A DNA stretch of 7,759 bases, from assembly GCA_017622055.1 (NCBI GenBank), contig JAGARY010000385.1, forward strand, positions 1 through 7,759, written 5' to 3'. This DNA comes from Treponema sp. (GTDB lineage: Bacteria; Spirochaetota; Spirochaetia; Treponematales; Treponemataceae). Under the pieces are notes generated by a model. That model was given only the letters and a program-made list of their open reading frames with translations, ran no database searches and had not been told where the DNA came from. Below, piece after piece: positions 1-6,713 of the stretch (its first letter is position 1; the number at the start of each line of letters is the position of its first letter). Position numbers and translations under genes: made by a program.

Positions 1-231
1 ATTGATAATAACGAGTTCGTAGTGGCAAATAGTTTGTAGGTTGATTTTGCATTTCGATATCAAAAATTTTATCTGAATCTTTTACATAAACATCTAGCCG
101 TACGCTTTTCATTTCATAGTAAGCGGTTAGTTCTTTTTCTAGTTCTGGATAGATGATGTGGTCAATTTTGATGTGTAATAGTTTTTCCAGAAGTTCTTTG
201 CAAAGTTCTTCATTTTTCATTGTGTGACAAA

Positions 232-268
232 TGTGTGGGGCAACTGGTTGCCCTTGTTCAATAGCAAA
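232..268. repeat. Copy B of a 36-37 bp repeat with an internal palindrome
   Basis: This segment matches 369-404 in direct orientation, with two substitutions and one extra G. It contains the inverted repeat GGGCAAC-TG-GTTGCCC at 238-253. It lies 12 bp upstream (minus strand) of the ATG at 220, inside the disruption of the transposase-like gene. Confidence 0.85.
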
Positions 269-303
269 GCGTTAAAAAAATTGCGAAAGCAATTTTTAGC
301 TTT
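266..303 (-). terminator. Hairpin with flanking T-tracts, intrinsic-terminator-like
   Basis: A perfect 9-bp stem, AAAAATTGC (276-284) with GCAATTTTT (289-297), encloses the 4-nt loop GAAA. It can be extended by AAAGC (266-270) pairing with GCTTT (299-303). Read on the minus strand the stem runs into a 7-T tract, as an intrinsic terminator would; read on the plus strand the T-tract is shorter. The stem itself is mostly A-T, so efficiency may be low. It lies just after the TGA of the short transposase leader ORF and could stop transcription from the operon promoter or the local promoter. Confidence 0.45.
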
Positions 304-368
304 ACAATCATTTTTTGTCTGCCAGTGTCAATTCATCGATTGGTTTAAATTTCATAAATGTTTTCTCC

Positions 369-404
369 TGTGTGGGCAACTGATTGCCCTTGTTCAATAA
401 CAAA
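369..404. repeat. Copy A of the 36-37 bp repeat, upstream of the transposase start
   Basis: This copy contains the palindrome GGGCAA-CTGA-TTGCCC at 374-389 and matches copy B (232-268), 137 bp away. On the minus strand it ends just before the AGGAGA Shine-Dalgarno of the ATG at 355. Its place immediately upstream of a family start codon suggests it is part of the mobile element's 5' region, perhaps a structured leader. Confidence 0.85.
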
Positions 405-415
405 ATACATTTGTC

Positions 416-438
416 ATTGTCGGGTCCCGCCCGACAAT
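416..438. repeat. GC-rich 9-bp inverted repeat (hairpin)
   Basis: ATTGTCGGG (416-424) pairs perfectly with CCCGACAAT (430-438) around the 5-nt loop TCCCG. It is strikingly GC-rich for this region. On the plus strand it is followed by CTTTTT, so it could be a plus-strand terminator, but no plus-strand gene lies upstream in the window. On the minus strand no T-run follows, so there it would be a leader hairpin ahead of the transposase remnant. A dispersed palindromic repeat is another possibility. Confidence 0.6.
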
Positions 439-473
439 CTTTTTCCAAATCAATTTTTGAGAAAAAATTTCCC

Positions 474-501
474 TATATATACAATAGAAGAAAAATGTAA
501 A
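474..501 (-). promoter_or_regulatory. Possible promoter for the transposase remnant
   Basis: On the minus strand TTTACA (501-496) and TATATA (479-474) are separated by 16 nt. This resembles a sigma-70 type promoter and would give a leader of about 110 nt containing the 416-438 hairpin and repeat copy A before the ATG at 355. The surrounding DNA is very AT-rich, so chance matches are likely. Confidence 0.35.
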
Positions 502-554
502 ATTTAGGAATACTGGTGAGAAAAAATTTAAGATTTTATAAAAAATTTAGGAAT
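499..554. repeat. Short direct repeat pair, 13 bp, in the noncoding gap
   Basis: AAAATTTAGGAAT occurs at 499-511 and again at 542-554. The rest of 440-582 is AT-rich noncoding DNA, including a perfect A7T7 palindrome at 571-584 that overlaps the stop codon of the DUF624 gene. I see no GC-stem terminator directly after that gene. Confidence 0.5.
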
Positions 555-582
555 TAAATGATTTGCTCTCAAAAAAATTTTT

Positions 583-1239
583 TTATTCCTCTGTAGTTTC
601 TTCACTTTTTTCTGCATCGTCCGTAGGTTGTGGAGTTTCTAGTTCACGGAACATTTTGTTTGTAACGGAAGAAATGAGCATAATTGTAGAAATTGGAAGC
701 AACAAAATTGCGGCAAAAAATAGAGGAGGAATGAATTTTACAAGGAATGCAGAAATAAAATAGATTACCAAAAGTTTTAAAACAAGAGAAACTGTGTATG
801 TGTAAAATTGGATGCACAAAACGGCGGAATTGCGAATGAGAATTGGAAGTTTGTTTGTATAGCGGGCGATTGATGGAAAAGAATAAAGAATAAATGCGCC
901 GGCAATAATTGAAATTACAACTGCAAAAACTAATTTTAAGAAACTGTCGTAGTCGTTTTGGGCTAAATTTTGCCAAAATAGACAAACGATGTAGAGCATA
1001 ATTGCTGTAAGAATCCACATGAGTGTGCCTTGAACAAAATTTAGTTTAAACGATTTTAAAAATAGGGAAAAAATGTTTATTTCTGGTGTTTTGTTTATGA
1101 TTTTTAAGGAAACGTAATATGCGGCGCAAGTTGCGGCTCCCACTGTGATTAGTGGAATTGAAAAAAGTATGTAAATAAGTGCCAACTGTAAAGTTTGTGC
1201 AATTTGTTGTGTTGTAATTTTTGGTAATTGATTTTTCAT
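583..1239 (-). CDS. DUF624 / YesL-family integral membrane protein
   Basis: A 218-residue membrane protein with about five hydrophobic segments (roughly residues 17-45, 70-90, 104-124, 140-165 and 168-190) and a charged, Glu-rich C-terminal tail (about 200-218). The segment SIPLITVGAATCAAYYV (27-43) is the hallmark of DUF624, and FLKSFKLNFVQGTL (60-73) matches the family's conserved Asn/Gln region after the second loop. DUF624 proteins are often encoded with LplA/LplB-type carbohydrate ABC transporters, but their biochemical role is unknown. Here the gene follows an LplA-like binding protein by 17 bp, which fits that association. The ATG has a good Shine-Dalgarno (AAGAGG, 7-nt spacing). It appears to be the last gene of the operon. 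The family call is firm; the function is not. Confidence 0.8.
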   Translation of the reverse strand: MKNQLPKITTQQIAQTLQLALIYILFSIPLITVGAATCAAYYVSLKIINKTPEINIFSLFLKSFKLNFVQGTLMWILTAIMLYIVCLFWQNLAQNDYDSFLKLVFAVVISIIAGAFILYSFPSIARYTNKLPILIRNSAVLCIQFYTYTVSLVLKLLVIYFISAFLVKFIPPLFFAAILLLPISTIMLISSVTNKMFRELETPQPTDDAEKSEETTEE

Positions 1240-1256
1240 GTGTTTTCCTCTTGGTG

Positions 1257-3173
1257 TTATTTTTGTTTTTGTCCTGAAACAAATTTTTCAAAAGTTGCTT
1301 TTTTTTGGGCTTCTTCTTTGAAAAAATCTATTAGGATTTGCCAATCTTCATTTTTTGTACATTCTTCTGTTAATTCAGAAATGATTTTATCAAAATCTGC
1401 TGAATTTTTGGCAAAAATTGCTTGATGACTTTTTGTATTTATTAATATTGAAAGATTTTTATATGATTCGGCAAAATCTTCTGGGATTTCTGCTTTTTTG
1501 TAAAGTGTGATTGGAACAATTGTAGAATTTTTATAATTGTAGTCTTTTGCGTTTTGTTGATTTTCTTTTGGTTGATTTGTTTGTGGTGATTGTTGTGTAA
1601 CAAAAGTGTATTTTTCATTTGTAAGAGGATTTATGGAATTAAAATCAACAGGGAATTCTAAAATCTTATTGTATTGTGCAATTTGTGAGTTTTGATTTTC
1701 TTGTGTTGTTTGTGAAATTAATTCTAATTTTCCTTTTTTAAAATTCCAATTTTCTTTTTTGGGACCGTATAAAAGTGAAAGAATTCCTTCTGGTGTGGAA
1801 ATGTAATTTATTATTGCAAGGCACAATTCTGGATGTTCTGATGTGGCACTAATTGTCCATAAATTTTCTGAGCCGTAAACAGATTTTCCATAAATAATTG
1901 GAGATGAATCTTCTGGGAAAACTGTTGTAAATTGATTTTCTGAAGGGGATTCTTGGAAAATTGGACTATATTTCCAAAAAGCTACGTTGTTTTGGTAATC
2001 TTGCAAAAATTGTTTTTTTGTATATTTTTCTGATTTTGGGTTTATTAAATCGTTTTGGTAAAGTTTATTTAAAATTTTTAATGCTTGAATATAAACTGAA
2101 TTTTTTTCTAATGGACTTTGGAATTTTCCAGTTTTTGAATCATAAAATCCTAAATAAAATGATTCTTGACCAAAATAGGATGCCACAAATTCTTTTGCAA
2201 AAATGTTTAATTCATGATCAGGATTTGTTTCTGAATCTTTGTAAAGAGAAAGTGCATATATTTTTTTGCGTTCTGAATCTTGCTGATTTAATGTTTGTAA
2301 AAGTTTTTCTAAATCTTCTGGTGTTTGAACTTCTTCATTTTCAATTTCTGCCTCTTCTTCCAAAGATTCGCTTACAATTGATTCTTCATTTTCAACTTCA
2401 GATTCAGATTTTGTTTCTGCTTTTTGATTTTCTACTTGATATTGAGAATTTAAGTCTATGATTTTTGATGGAGTTTTTATGCATTGTAAAATTGCAAAAA
2501 AATCATCTAAAGTTTTGATTTCTTTGTTTTTTAGAAGTTCTATTGTTTGAGAAAAATAATTTGATTCAAGTTGCCAATTATAAATTGGGCTTTGTGCTTC
2601 GTAAGAAAATAAAGTTAAATTTGTTGGAAGCCCATGAACGTATTTTTGTGCCGAATTTTGAAATCTGTTTTTTTGTAATGGGGCTTTAAAATATTTTTCC
2701 AAATAGGGAGCCCAAGTTTTAAGTAAATCATCAGTTTCCCAGTTTAAAAAAACTTGATTTTCTATATTTGTTTTATAAAAATCTGTTGATGAATCTAAAA
2801 TAAAGATATCTGCTTGAGTTGCGTCTTCAACAGAAGAAACAAATTCAAATTGAACATTAAAATTTGTTTTTAATAGTTTTGCAAAGTTTGAATCTGGCAA
2901 AATAAAAGTTTCTGAGTTTGAAAAAAAATCTTTATTAATAAATTGTGAATAAACTTTTAGAGTAAGAGTTTCTTTTGGTTTAATTTTTAGAACTTTGCCT
3001 TGTAAAGTTTTTTTTGCATAATCTTTTTCGTTTAAAAAGTTTAAATAATTTTTTTGATTTTCATTTTTGGACAACTTTTGAGATTCGTCTTTTGAAGTTT
3101 CATTCTTTGTTGAAGCAAAAAAAACAAAAGTTGAAAATGTTAAAATAAATAAAAATGATAAAGTTTTTTTCAT
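1257..3173 (-). CDS. Extracellular solute-binding protein, LplA-like (carbohydrate ABC transporter type)
   Basis: A 638-residue exported protein with a signal peptide (MKKTLSFLFI..FVFFA, about 1-20). No Cys follows, so it is not an obvious lipoprotein. The LplA-like fold is suggested by an N-terminal lobe (about 70-245: LTLKVYSQF, ADIFILD, KYVHGLPTNL) and a second lobe (about 305-480) with AFWKYSPIF and NLWTISATSEHPELCLAIINYISTPEG, the typical stretch before YGP..ENW (469-476). The C-terminus (about 550-635) has the usual helical region. Two stretches look inserted: an acidic Glu/Ser/Asn-rich segment (about 246-303) and a Gln/Asn-rich linker (about 526-550). The overall length exceeds the usual 500-560 residues. 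No permease or ATPase gene is adjacent; the only partner is the DUF624 gene. There is no clear Shine-Dalgarno, and the start lies 9 bp after the previous stop, so translation may be coupled. The ligand cannot be predicted, and a sensory or divergent role is possible. Confidence 0.75.
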   Translation of the reverse strand: MKKTLSFLFILTFSTFVFFASTKNETSKDESQKLSKNENQKNYLNFLNEKDYAKKTLQGKVLKIKPKETLTLKVYSQFINKDFFSNSETFILPDSNFAKLLKTNFNVQFEFVSSVEDATQADIFILDSSTDFYKTNIENQVFLNWETDDLLKTWAPYLEKYFKAPLQKNRFQNSAQKYVHGLPTNLTLFSYEAQSPIYNWQLESNYFSQTIELLKNKEIKTLDDFFAILQCIKTPSKIIDLNSQYQVENQKAETKSESEVENEESIVSESLEEEAEIENEEVQTPEDLEKLLQTLNQQDSERKKIYALSLYKDSETNPDHELNIFAKEFVASYFGQESFYLGFYDSKTGKFQSPLEKNSVYIQALKILNKLYQNDLINPKSEKYTKKQFLQDYQNNVAFWKYSPIFQESPSENQFTTVFPEDSSPIIYGKSVYGSENLWTISATSEHPELCLAIINYISTPEGILSLLYGPKKENWNFKKGKLELISQTTQENQNSQIAQYNKILEFPVDFNSINPLTNEKYTFVTQQSPQTNQPKENQQNAKDYNYKNSTIVPITLYKKAEIPEDFAESYKNLSILINTKSHQAIFAKNSADFDKIISELTEECTKNEDWQILIDFFKEEAQKKATFEKFVSGQKQK

Positions 3174-3182
3174 AGCAATTAA

Positions 3183-4289
3183 TTAATACTCAAAAGAAAA
3201 AATATTTTTGATTTTTTCAGCAATTTGCGAACTGTTTTGTTTGTAAACTGGCTGATTAATCAAAACTATTATAGAGGTTTTTGTCTTATGATTAAATACA
3301 TTATACGAATTAAAAACGCAAGTATTTCCAGCGTGTAAAACGGAATTTGAGTTTTTGATTAATCCGTAGCTGTAGTTTTTTTCTGAAATGATTTTTTTGT
3401 AAGATTTTTTCTTAATTACTTTTCCTTCAGAAAGTTGTAAATTCCATTTTAATAAATCAATTACATTTGAATTTACATCTCCGCAACCAATTGCAAAATC
3501 TTCTGGAAAAGAATAATAGTGATTTTTATAATCATAGCCTTTTGCTGTTGTTTCTTGGAAATTGCAGTTTGTGTGGGTCATCCCGCAAGGTGAAAAAATA
3601 TATTTTTTCATGTAATCTTTGTAAGACATTCCAGAAACCTGCTCTAAGATTTTTGCTAAAAGATAATAATCAGTATTACAATAGAAAAAAGTTGTATCTG
3701 GGGTAGTTAAAGTTTGAGTTTGGCCCAAATAATCAACAACAATATTTTTTTCAACAGGTTGATTGTTGTATTCTTGTTTTTCAATTTTGTTTGCAATTTC
3801 TTTTGGAAAAAAATCAGAAGCAGCGTTTATGTAATCGTATAATCCAGACCTCATATTAATTAGCATTCCAACTGTAATGTTTTTTCCGTGTTCAAAATTT
3901 GGGAAAAATTTATCTATTGTTGTGTCTGGGGAAAGTTTCTTTTTTTCAATAAGTTGCATGATTGCAGCCCCAGTCATTTGTTTTGTGATGGAGCCAATTT
4001 CGTAAGTAGTGTTGATTGAATTTTCAGGACTTTCTTTATCATTTTTATCTGAAAGTCCAAATCCTTTTGCGTAAATAATATCTTTGTTTTGGGCAACTAG
4101 AATTGTTCCTTGAAAGTTGCAGTTTACAAGGTATTCTTCTGCTTGTGCAATTTGTTCTGCAAAATTTTCGTTTTTAATACAATCTTCGTCAATCTTCATT
4201 TTTTTTACAGAAGAACATGAAGATAACGCAATTAGTGAAATAAAACTAATAATTTTCCAAAAAAATTGAATACCTTGTAAACGTTTCAA
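3183..4289 (-). CDS. Serine hydrolase lipoprotein, beta-lactamase / penicillin-binding fold (class C type)
   Basis: A 368-residue lipoprotein starting at TTG. Residues 9-25 form a hydrophobic signal ending in ALSSC, a lipobox with Cys25. The beta-lactamase family (PF00144) active site is complete: S100-I-T-K103 (nucleophile and general base, in YEIGSITKQMTG), Y203-C-N205 and H319-A-G321. Related segments such as LINMRSGLYDY (143-153) and KYIFSPCGMTHT (229-240) are also present. Family members include D,D-carboxypeptidases, esterases and class C beta-lactamases; the sequence does not tell which. It probably acts on the outer face of a membrane or in the periplasm. Apart from the lipobox Cys it has several more Cys residues, which is notable for an exported protein. 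It lies 16 bp after the IMP cyclohydrolase gene and 9 bp before the binding-protein gene. Family call sure, substrate unknown. Confidence 0.87.
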   Translation of the reverse strand: MKRLQGIQFFWKIISFISLIALSSCSSVKKMKIDEDCIKNENFAEQIAQAEEYLVNCNFQGTILVAQNKDIIYAKGFGLSDKNDKESPENSINTTYEIGSITKQMTGAAIMQLIEKKKLSPDTTIDKFFPNFEHGKNITVGMLINMRSGLYDYINAASDFFPKEIANKIEKQEYNNQPVEKNIVVDYLGQTQTLTTPDTTFFYCNTDYYLLAKILEQVSGMSYKDYMKKYIFSPCGMTHTNCNFQETTAKGYDYKNHYYSFPEDFAIGCGDVNSNVIDLLKWNLQLSEGKVIKKKSYKKIISEKNYSYGLIKNSNSVLHAGNTCVFNSYNVFNHKTKTSIIVLINQPVYKQNSSQIAEKIKNIFSFEY

Positions 4290-4300
4290 AACTCAACTCC
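4287..4300 (-). promoter_or_regulatory. Shine-Dalgarno and TTG start of the serine hydrolase
   Basis: On the minus strand GGAG (4300-4297) lies 7 nt before TTG (4289-4287). No in-frame ATG exists ahead of the signal peptide; the first internal Met (residue 31) would remove the lipobox. This decides the TTG start. Confidence 0.8.
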
Positions 4301-4305
4301 AAAGA

Positions 4306-5025
4306 TTAATTATTTTTGTTGATAATCTTTGTTTCGTATTTTCCTGTTGCAATTTCTGTGTAGCGAACAAACAAAGAAACTTTGTTTTCTGAATCTAATG
4401 CATTCCAGATTTCTGAAGAAAGTTCGTCGATGTTGCCGTTAAGATCTAATTTTACTGGTTCCCCTTGGAAACTTGGAAGTGGATTTCCGTCTTCCATGTA
4501 TGTGTGAATGTAGTGACCTTTTCCTGCCACAGGATTATCGTAAGTGAATGTAAAACGCAATGTGTTATCTGGATTTCCTTCATCACTTTTTAAGATAGAA
4601 AGTGCATAATTGTATTTTCCGTCTTGGAAATCTAAAAGTGAAGAAATGCGTGGTGTGTAGTTTGGAGCGTCGTGTTCATATTTTCTTGAACGAAGGGATT
4701 GTTCAAATGTTAAACCTTTTGAAAGTCCTTCGTAAATTGTGTCTGTTTGGTCTCCATTTGTAACAATTAATTTATTATCCAAAAGTCTAACAGCTGCGTA
4801 AATGATTAAACTTGGGTCTCCAGCAATTAATGTTGGGTCAAAAGCCTTAGTTTTTACAACTTCGCTATTGTTTTCGTTTTCTACAACAAAGATTCTGTTG
4901 CGGCTTCCTGCACTACGTCCCATTGTCCAATAAGCACTAATTGCGTATTTTCCACAAGGGCTAAGACCTGCAATAATACCTCTACCAGGATAAGAAGTTC
5001 TGCTTAATTCTTCTTTTAAATTCAT
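4306..5025 (-). CDS. purO: IMP cyclohydrolase, PurO type
   Basis: A 239-residue cytoplasmic protein resembling the PurO family (PF07826), which closes the ring of FAICAR to make IMP in the last step of purine synthesis. Matching features are AISAYWTMGRSAGSRNRIF (28-46), where archaeal PurO has an A-Y-R-V-S-S-R-S-type strand; the IIYAAVRLLDNKLIVTNGDQ segment (74-93) followed by TDTIYEGL; and YTPRISSLLD (123-132), like the archaeal N-T-P-R-I segment. It is somewhat longer than the roughly 200-residue archaeal enzyme. Most bacteria use bifunctional PurH instead; some anaerobic bacteria carry this PurO-like form. There is no other purine gene here. The start has a strong Shine-Dalgarno (AGAGGT at 5040-5035, 9-nt spacing), and the gene follows the GGDEF/EAL gene by 17 bp. 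I recognise the family from motif similarity, not from a search; enzymatic activity is inferred. Confidence 0.78.
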   Translation of the reverse strand: MNLKEELSRTSYPGRGIIAGLSPCGKYAISAYWTMGRSAGSRNRIFVVENENNSEVVKTKAFDPTLIAGDPSLIIYAAVRLLDNKLIVTNGDQTDTIYEGLSKGLTFEQSLRSRKYEHDAPNYTPRISSLLDFQDGKYNYALSILKSDEGNPDNTLRFTFTYDNPVAGKGHYIHTYMEDGNPLPSFQGEPVKLDLNGNIDELSSEIWNALDSENKVSLFVRYTEIATGKYETKIINKNN

Positions 5026-5042
5026 TTTTTATATACCTCTTT

Positions 5043-6713
5043 TTAATAATAATTCTTTTCTTGTAAAAGTAGATTTTCGAATTCAATTTGATACAATGGT
5101 TTTTCAAAATAAAATCCTTGACCAAATTTACATCCAATTTTTTTAAGGTGAGAAAGATGTTCTGAAGTTTCAATTCCTTGTGCTATAACCTTGATATTTA
5201 ATTCTTTTGTAATTGCCAACAATGCTTTTGTAAAAATTAAATTCACTTTGTTTTTCAAAAGCAATTGATTTACAACTTCTCTGTTGATTTTTAAAGTGTC
5301 AAAATGGAAAGAACTTAGCAAAGAAAGTGATGCAGTTTTTGTTCCAAATTTATCAAGGCAGATTTTTACCCCAAATTTTGACATTGTATTTATGAATCTT
5401 TCAAGTCTTGGGTACAATTTGGAATCTCTAAGTTCTGGAATTTCAATTTCAATAAACGAAGGTTTTATGTTGTGCAAATTGATTATTTCTATTATGTCAG
5501 ATTCAAGATTATCGTAATAGAAATCGAATTGAGAAATATTGAAAGAAATTGGAACAATAGGAATTCCTTTTTTTATCCAAGTTTTAATATCAACACAAAT
5601 TTTATTTAATACGAACAAATCAAGTTTGTAAGTTAATCCTTCTGTTTCTAAGTGAGGAAGAAATTCTTCTGGAAGTAAAAGTTTTTCTTTTTGCCATCTA
5701 GAAAGTGCTTCTGCTCCAAAAATCTTTTTAGTGGTTAAATCAATTTTTGGTTGATAGAATACAGAAATTTCATTATTGTCCAATGCATTAAGAAATGAAC
5801 TAGAAATCTTTTTTGCTTCAAATAATTTTTCGTTTAAATCTTGGTCAAACAAAACTGTGTCATTTTGCATTGATTTTTTTGACATTCCCAGTGCAAAAGA
5901 AGCGTTTGAAAGAGCAAGTGAAAAAGGAATTCCAGGTTGAATATCATAAACTCCGGCTCTTGTTGCAATAGAAACGTTTTGCATAATCCCGTTGGAATCA
6001 ACAGGAATTAAAATATTTGATGTAAATTTAAAGTATTCTGGTAAATTTTCTGATTTGATTAATGTTACAAAGTTGTCGCCACCAAGATGAGCAAAAAATC
6101 CTTTATTTTTTAAGAAATTTATTGTCATCATTGTGTAAACTCGCAACATGTAATTTACGTTTTTTTCACCGTGTAATAAGTTATAAAATCTTAGGTTTTT
6201 GATATTTAAAAAGATAACTGTGTATAAGCTTAATTCGTTGTGTTCAAAAAGAAGATCTCCAATGGTGTGAAGACCTTGTAGATTTTTTGCGCCAGTATAA
6301 AAATCTGTTTCTTGGTAAGAAATCATTGAAGAAAAAAATTGAGAACGTTCTGTTAAGATGTAAATTGTTTGGAAAATAAAAACGATATCTGAAATTTCTT
6401 CTTCTGTCCAAGTTGAGTTTAAAGAAGGGCAAGCAGAGAATTTAATGCTGCCCATATTTGTAGATAAAAACTGTTTGCTTAATGGTTGTTCGTTGTAGCC
6501 TTGTGGATTTTTGTAAAGGACAACTTTTACTTTAGAATCTTTTTCATCTAAAGTAGGGGAATGAAACTCAGTTGTAATTTCCATAAAACCAAGTTTCAAT
6601 TCTTCAGCAAAGTTAACTAACTCATCAGAAACAAGCCTTAAAGTTGTTTCTGGTGAGTTTTTAATACTATGTAAATTGTTAACAAATGTTTTTATGCTTT
6701 TGTTATTTATCAT
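5043..6713 (-). CDS. GAF-like / degenerate GGDEF / degenerate EAL protein, probable c-di-GMP-binding effector
   Basis: A 556-residue soluble protein with no membrane segment. Residues 1-130 resemble a GAF-type sensory domain (weak). Residues about 135-290 are a GGDEF domain: DFYTGAKNLQG (137-147) opens it, but the signature is GGDNF (211-215) and the metal-site Asp region reads FLNIKNLRFYN (168-178). No RxxD inhibitory site is evident. Residues about 305-550 are an EAL domain: YQPKIDL (320-326), EAL (335-337), N392, the Glu-rich EIEIPE (422-427), K475, E515 and Q532 are kept. However DDFG has become D454-K455-F-G, K-I-D has become K475-I-N477, and A-E-G-V-E has become A511-Q512-G-I-E515. Loss of these metal and catalytic positions in both domains argues against cyclase and phosphodiesterase activity; nucleotide binding remains plausible. 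The ATG overlaps the upstream TGA by 4 nt, so translation is probably coupled to the acyltransferase. Confidence 0.88.
   Translation of the reverse strand: MINNKSIKTFVNNLHSIKNSPETTLRLVSDELVNFAEELKLGFMEITTEFHSPTLDEKDSKVKVVLYKNPQGYNEQPLSKQFLSTNMGSIKFSACPSLNSTWTEEEISDIVFIFQTIYILTERSQFFSSMISYQETDFYTGAKNLQGLHTIGDLLFEHNELSLYTVIFLNIKNLRFYNLLHGEKNVNYMLRVYTMMTINFLKNKGFFAHLGGDNFVTLIKSENLPEYFKFTSNILIPVDSNGIMQNVSIATRAGVYDIQPGIPFSLALSNASFALGMSKKSMQNDTVLFDQDLNEKLFEAKKISSSFLNALDNNEISVFYQPKIDLTTKKIFGAEALSRWQKEKLLLPEEFLPHLETEGLTYKLDLFVLNKICVDIKTWIKKGIPIVPISFNISQFDFYYDNLESDIIEIINLHNIKPSFIEIEIPELRDSKLYPRLERFINTMSKFGVKICLDKFGTKTASLSLLSSFHFDTLKINREVVNQLLLKNKVNLIFTKALLAITKELNIKVIAQGIETSEHLSHLKKIGCKFGQGFYFEKPLYQIEFENLLLQEKNYY

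Larger units (their letters stand above)
1..355 (-). pseudogene. PD-(D/E)XK (Rpn-type) transposase-like gene, disrupted near its start and cut by the left edge
   Basis: The reading frame from the ATG at 355-353 has a good Shine-Dalgarno (AGGAGA) but encodes only MKFKPIDELTLADKK before a TGA at 310-308. The same frame reopens, and from an ATG at 220-218 it reads about 73 residues to the window edge. That part contains KSVRLDVYVKD, FDIEMQ and LPLRTRYYQ, matching the Asp, Glu-x-Gln and downstream Arg positions of the PD-(D/E)XK nuclease family annotated as 'putative transposase' (TIGR01784, PDDEXK_2, Rpn relatives). Family members usually run directly from a start like MKFKPI.ELT.ADDFMF..VM into ..NEELCKELLEKLL; here the DFMFG-like segment is replaced by hairpin and repeat sequence with several in-frame stops. 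The 220 start has no visible Shine-Dalgarno. I infer a broken gene or remnant, although re-initiation at 220 would give a shortened protein. The 3' end is not visible. Confidence 0.75.

Noticed and set aside
232..404. Possible CRISPR array, because of two similar palindromic repeats
   Set aside because: Only two copies, the spacing of about 100 bp between them holds coding and hairpin sequence, and there are no cas genes.
416..438. Intrinsic terminator of the six-gene operon
   Set aside because: In the minus-strand direction the hairpin is not followed by a T-run and lies 145 bp beyond the last stop codon; the hairpin at 266-303 is the better candidate.
571..584. A7T7 palindrome at the end of the DUF624 gene as a terminator
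   Set aside because: It has no loop and no GC pairs and overlaps the stop codon, so a stable RNA hairpin is unlikely.
644..1018. Minus-strand open frame in another frame within the DUF624 gene
   Set aside because: It has an implausible Ser/Phe/Arg composition and no family motif; the overlapping 218-residue frame carries the conserved DUF624 signature.
1961..2461. Long plus-strand open frame of 166 codons opposite the solute-binding protein gene
   Set aside because: It is rich in Leu and Phe from the reverse of Lys/Glu-rich codons, has no recognisable domain, and lies wholly inside a gene with a clear signal peptide and family motifs.
3183..4289. A true antibiotic-resistance beta-lactamase
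   Set aside because: SxxK, YxN and HxG motifs define the fold but are shared with carboxypeptidases and esterases; nothing specific to class C resistance enzymes is visible.
5284..5517. Plus-strand open frame opposite the EAL domain
   Set aside because: Antisense shadow of the well-supported EAL coding sequence.
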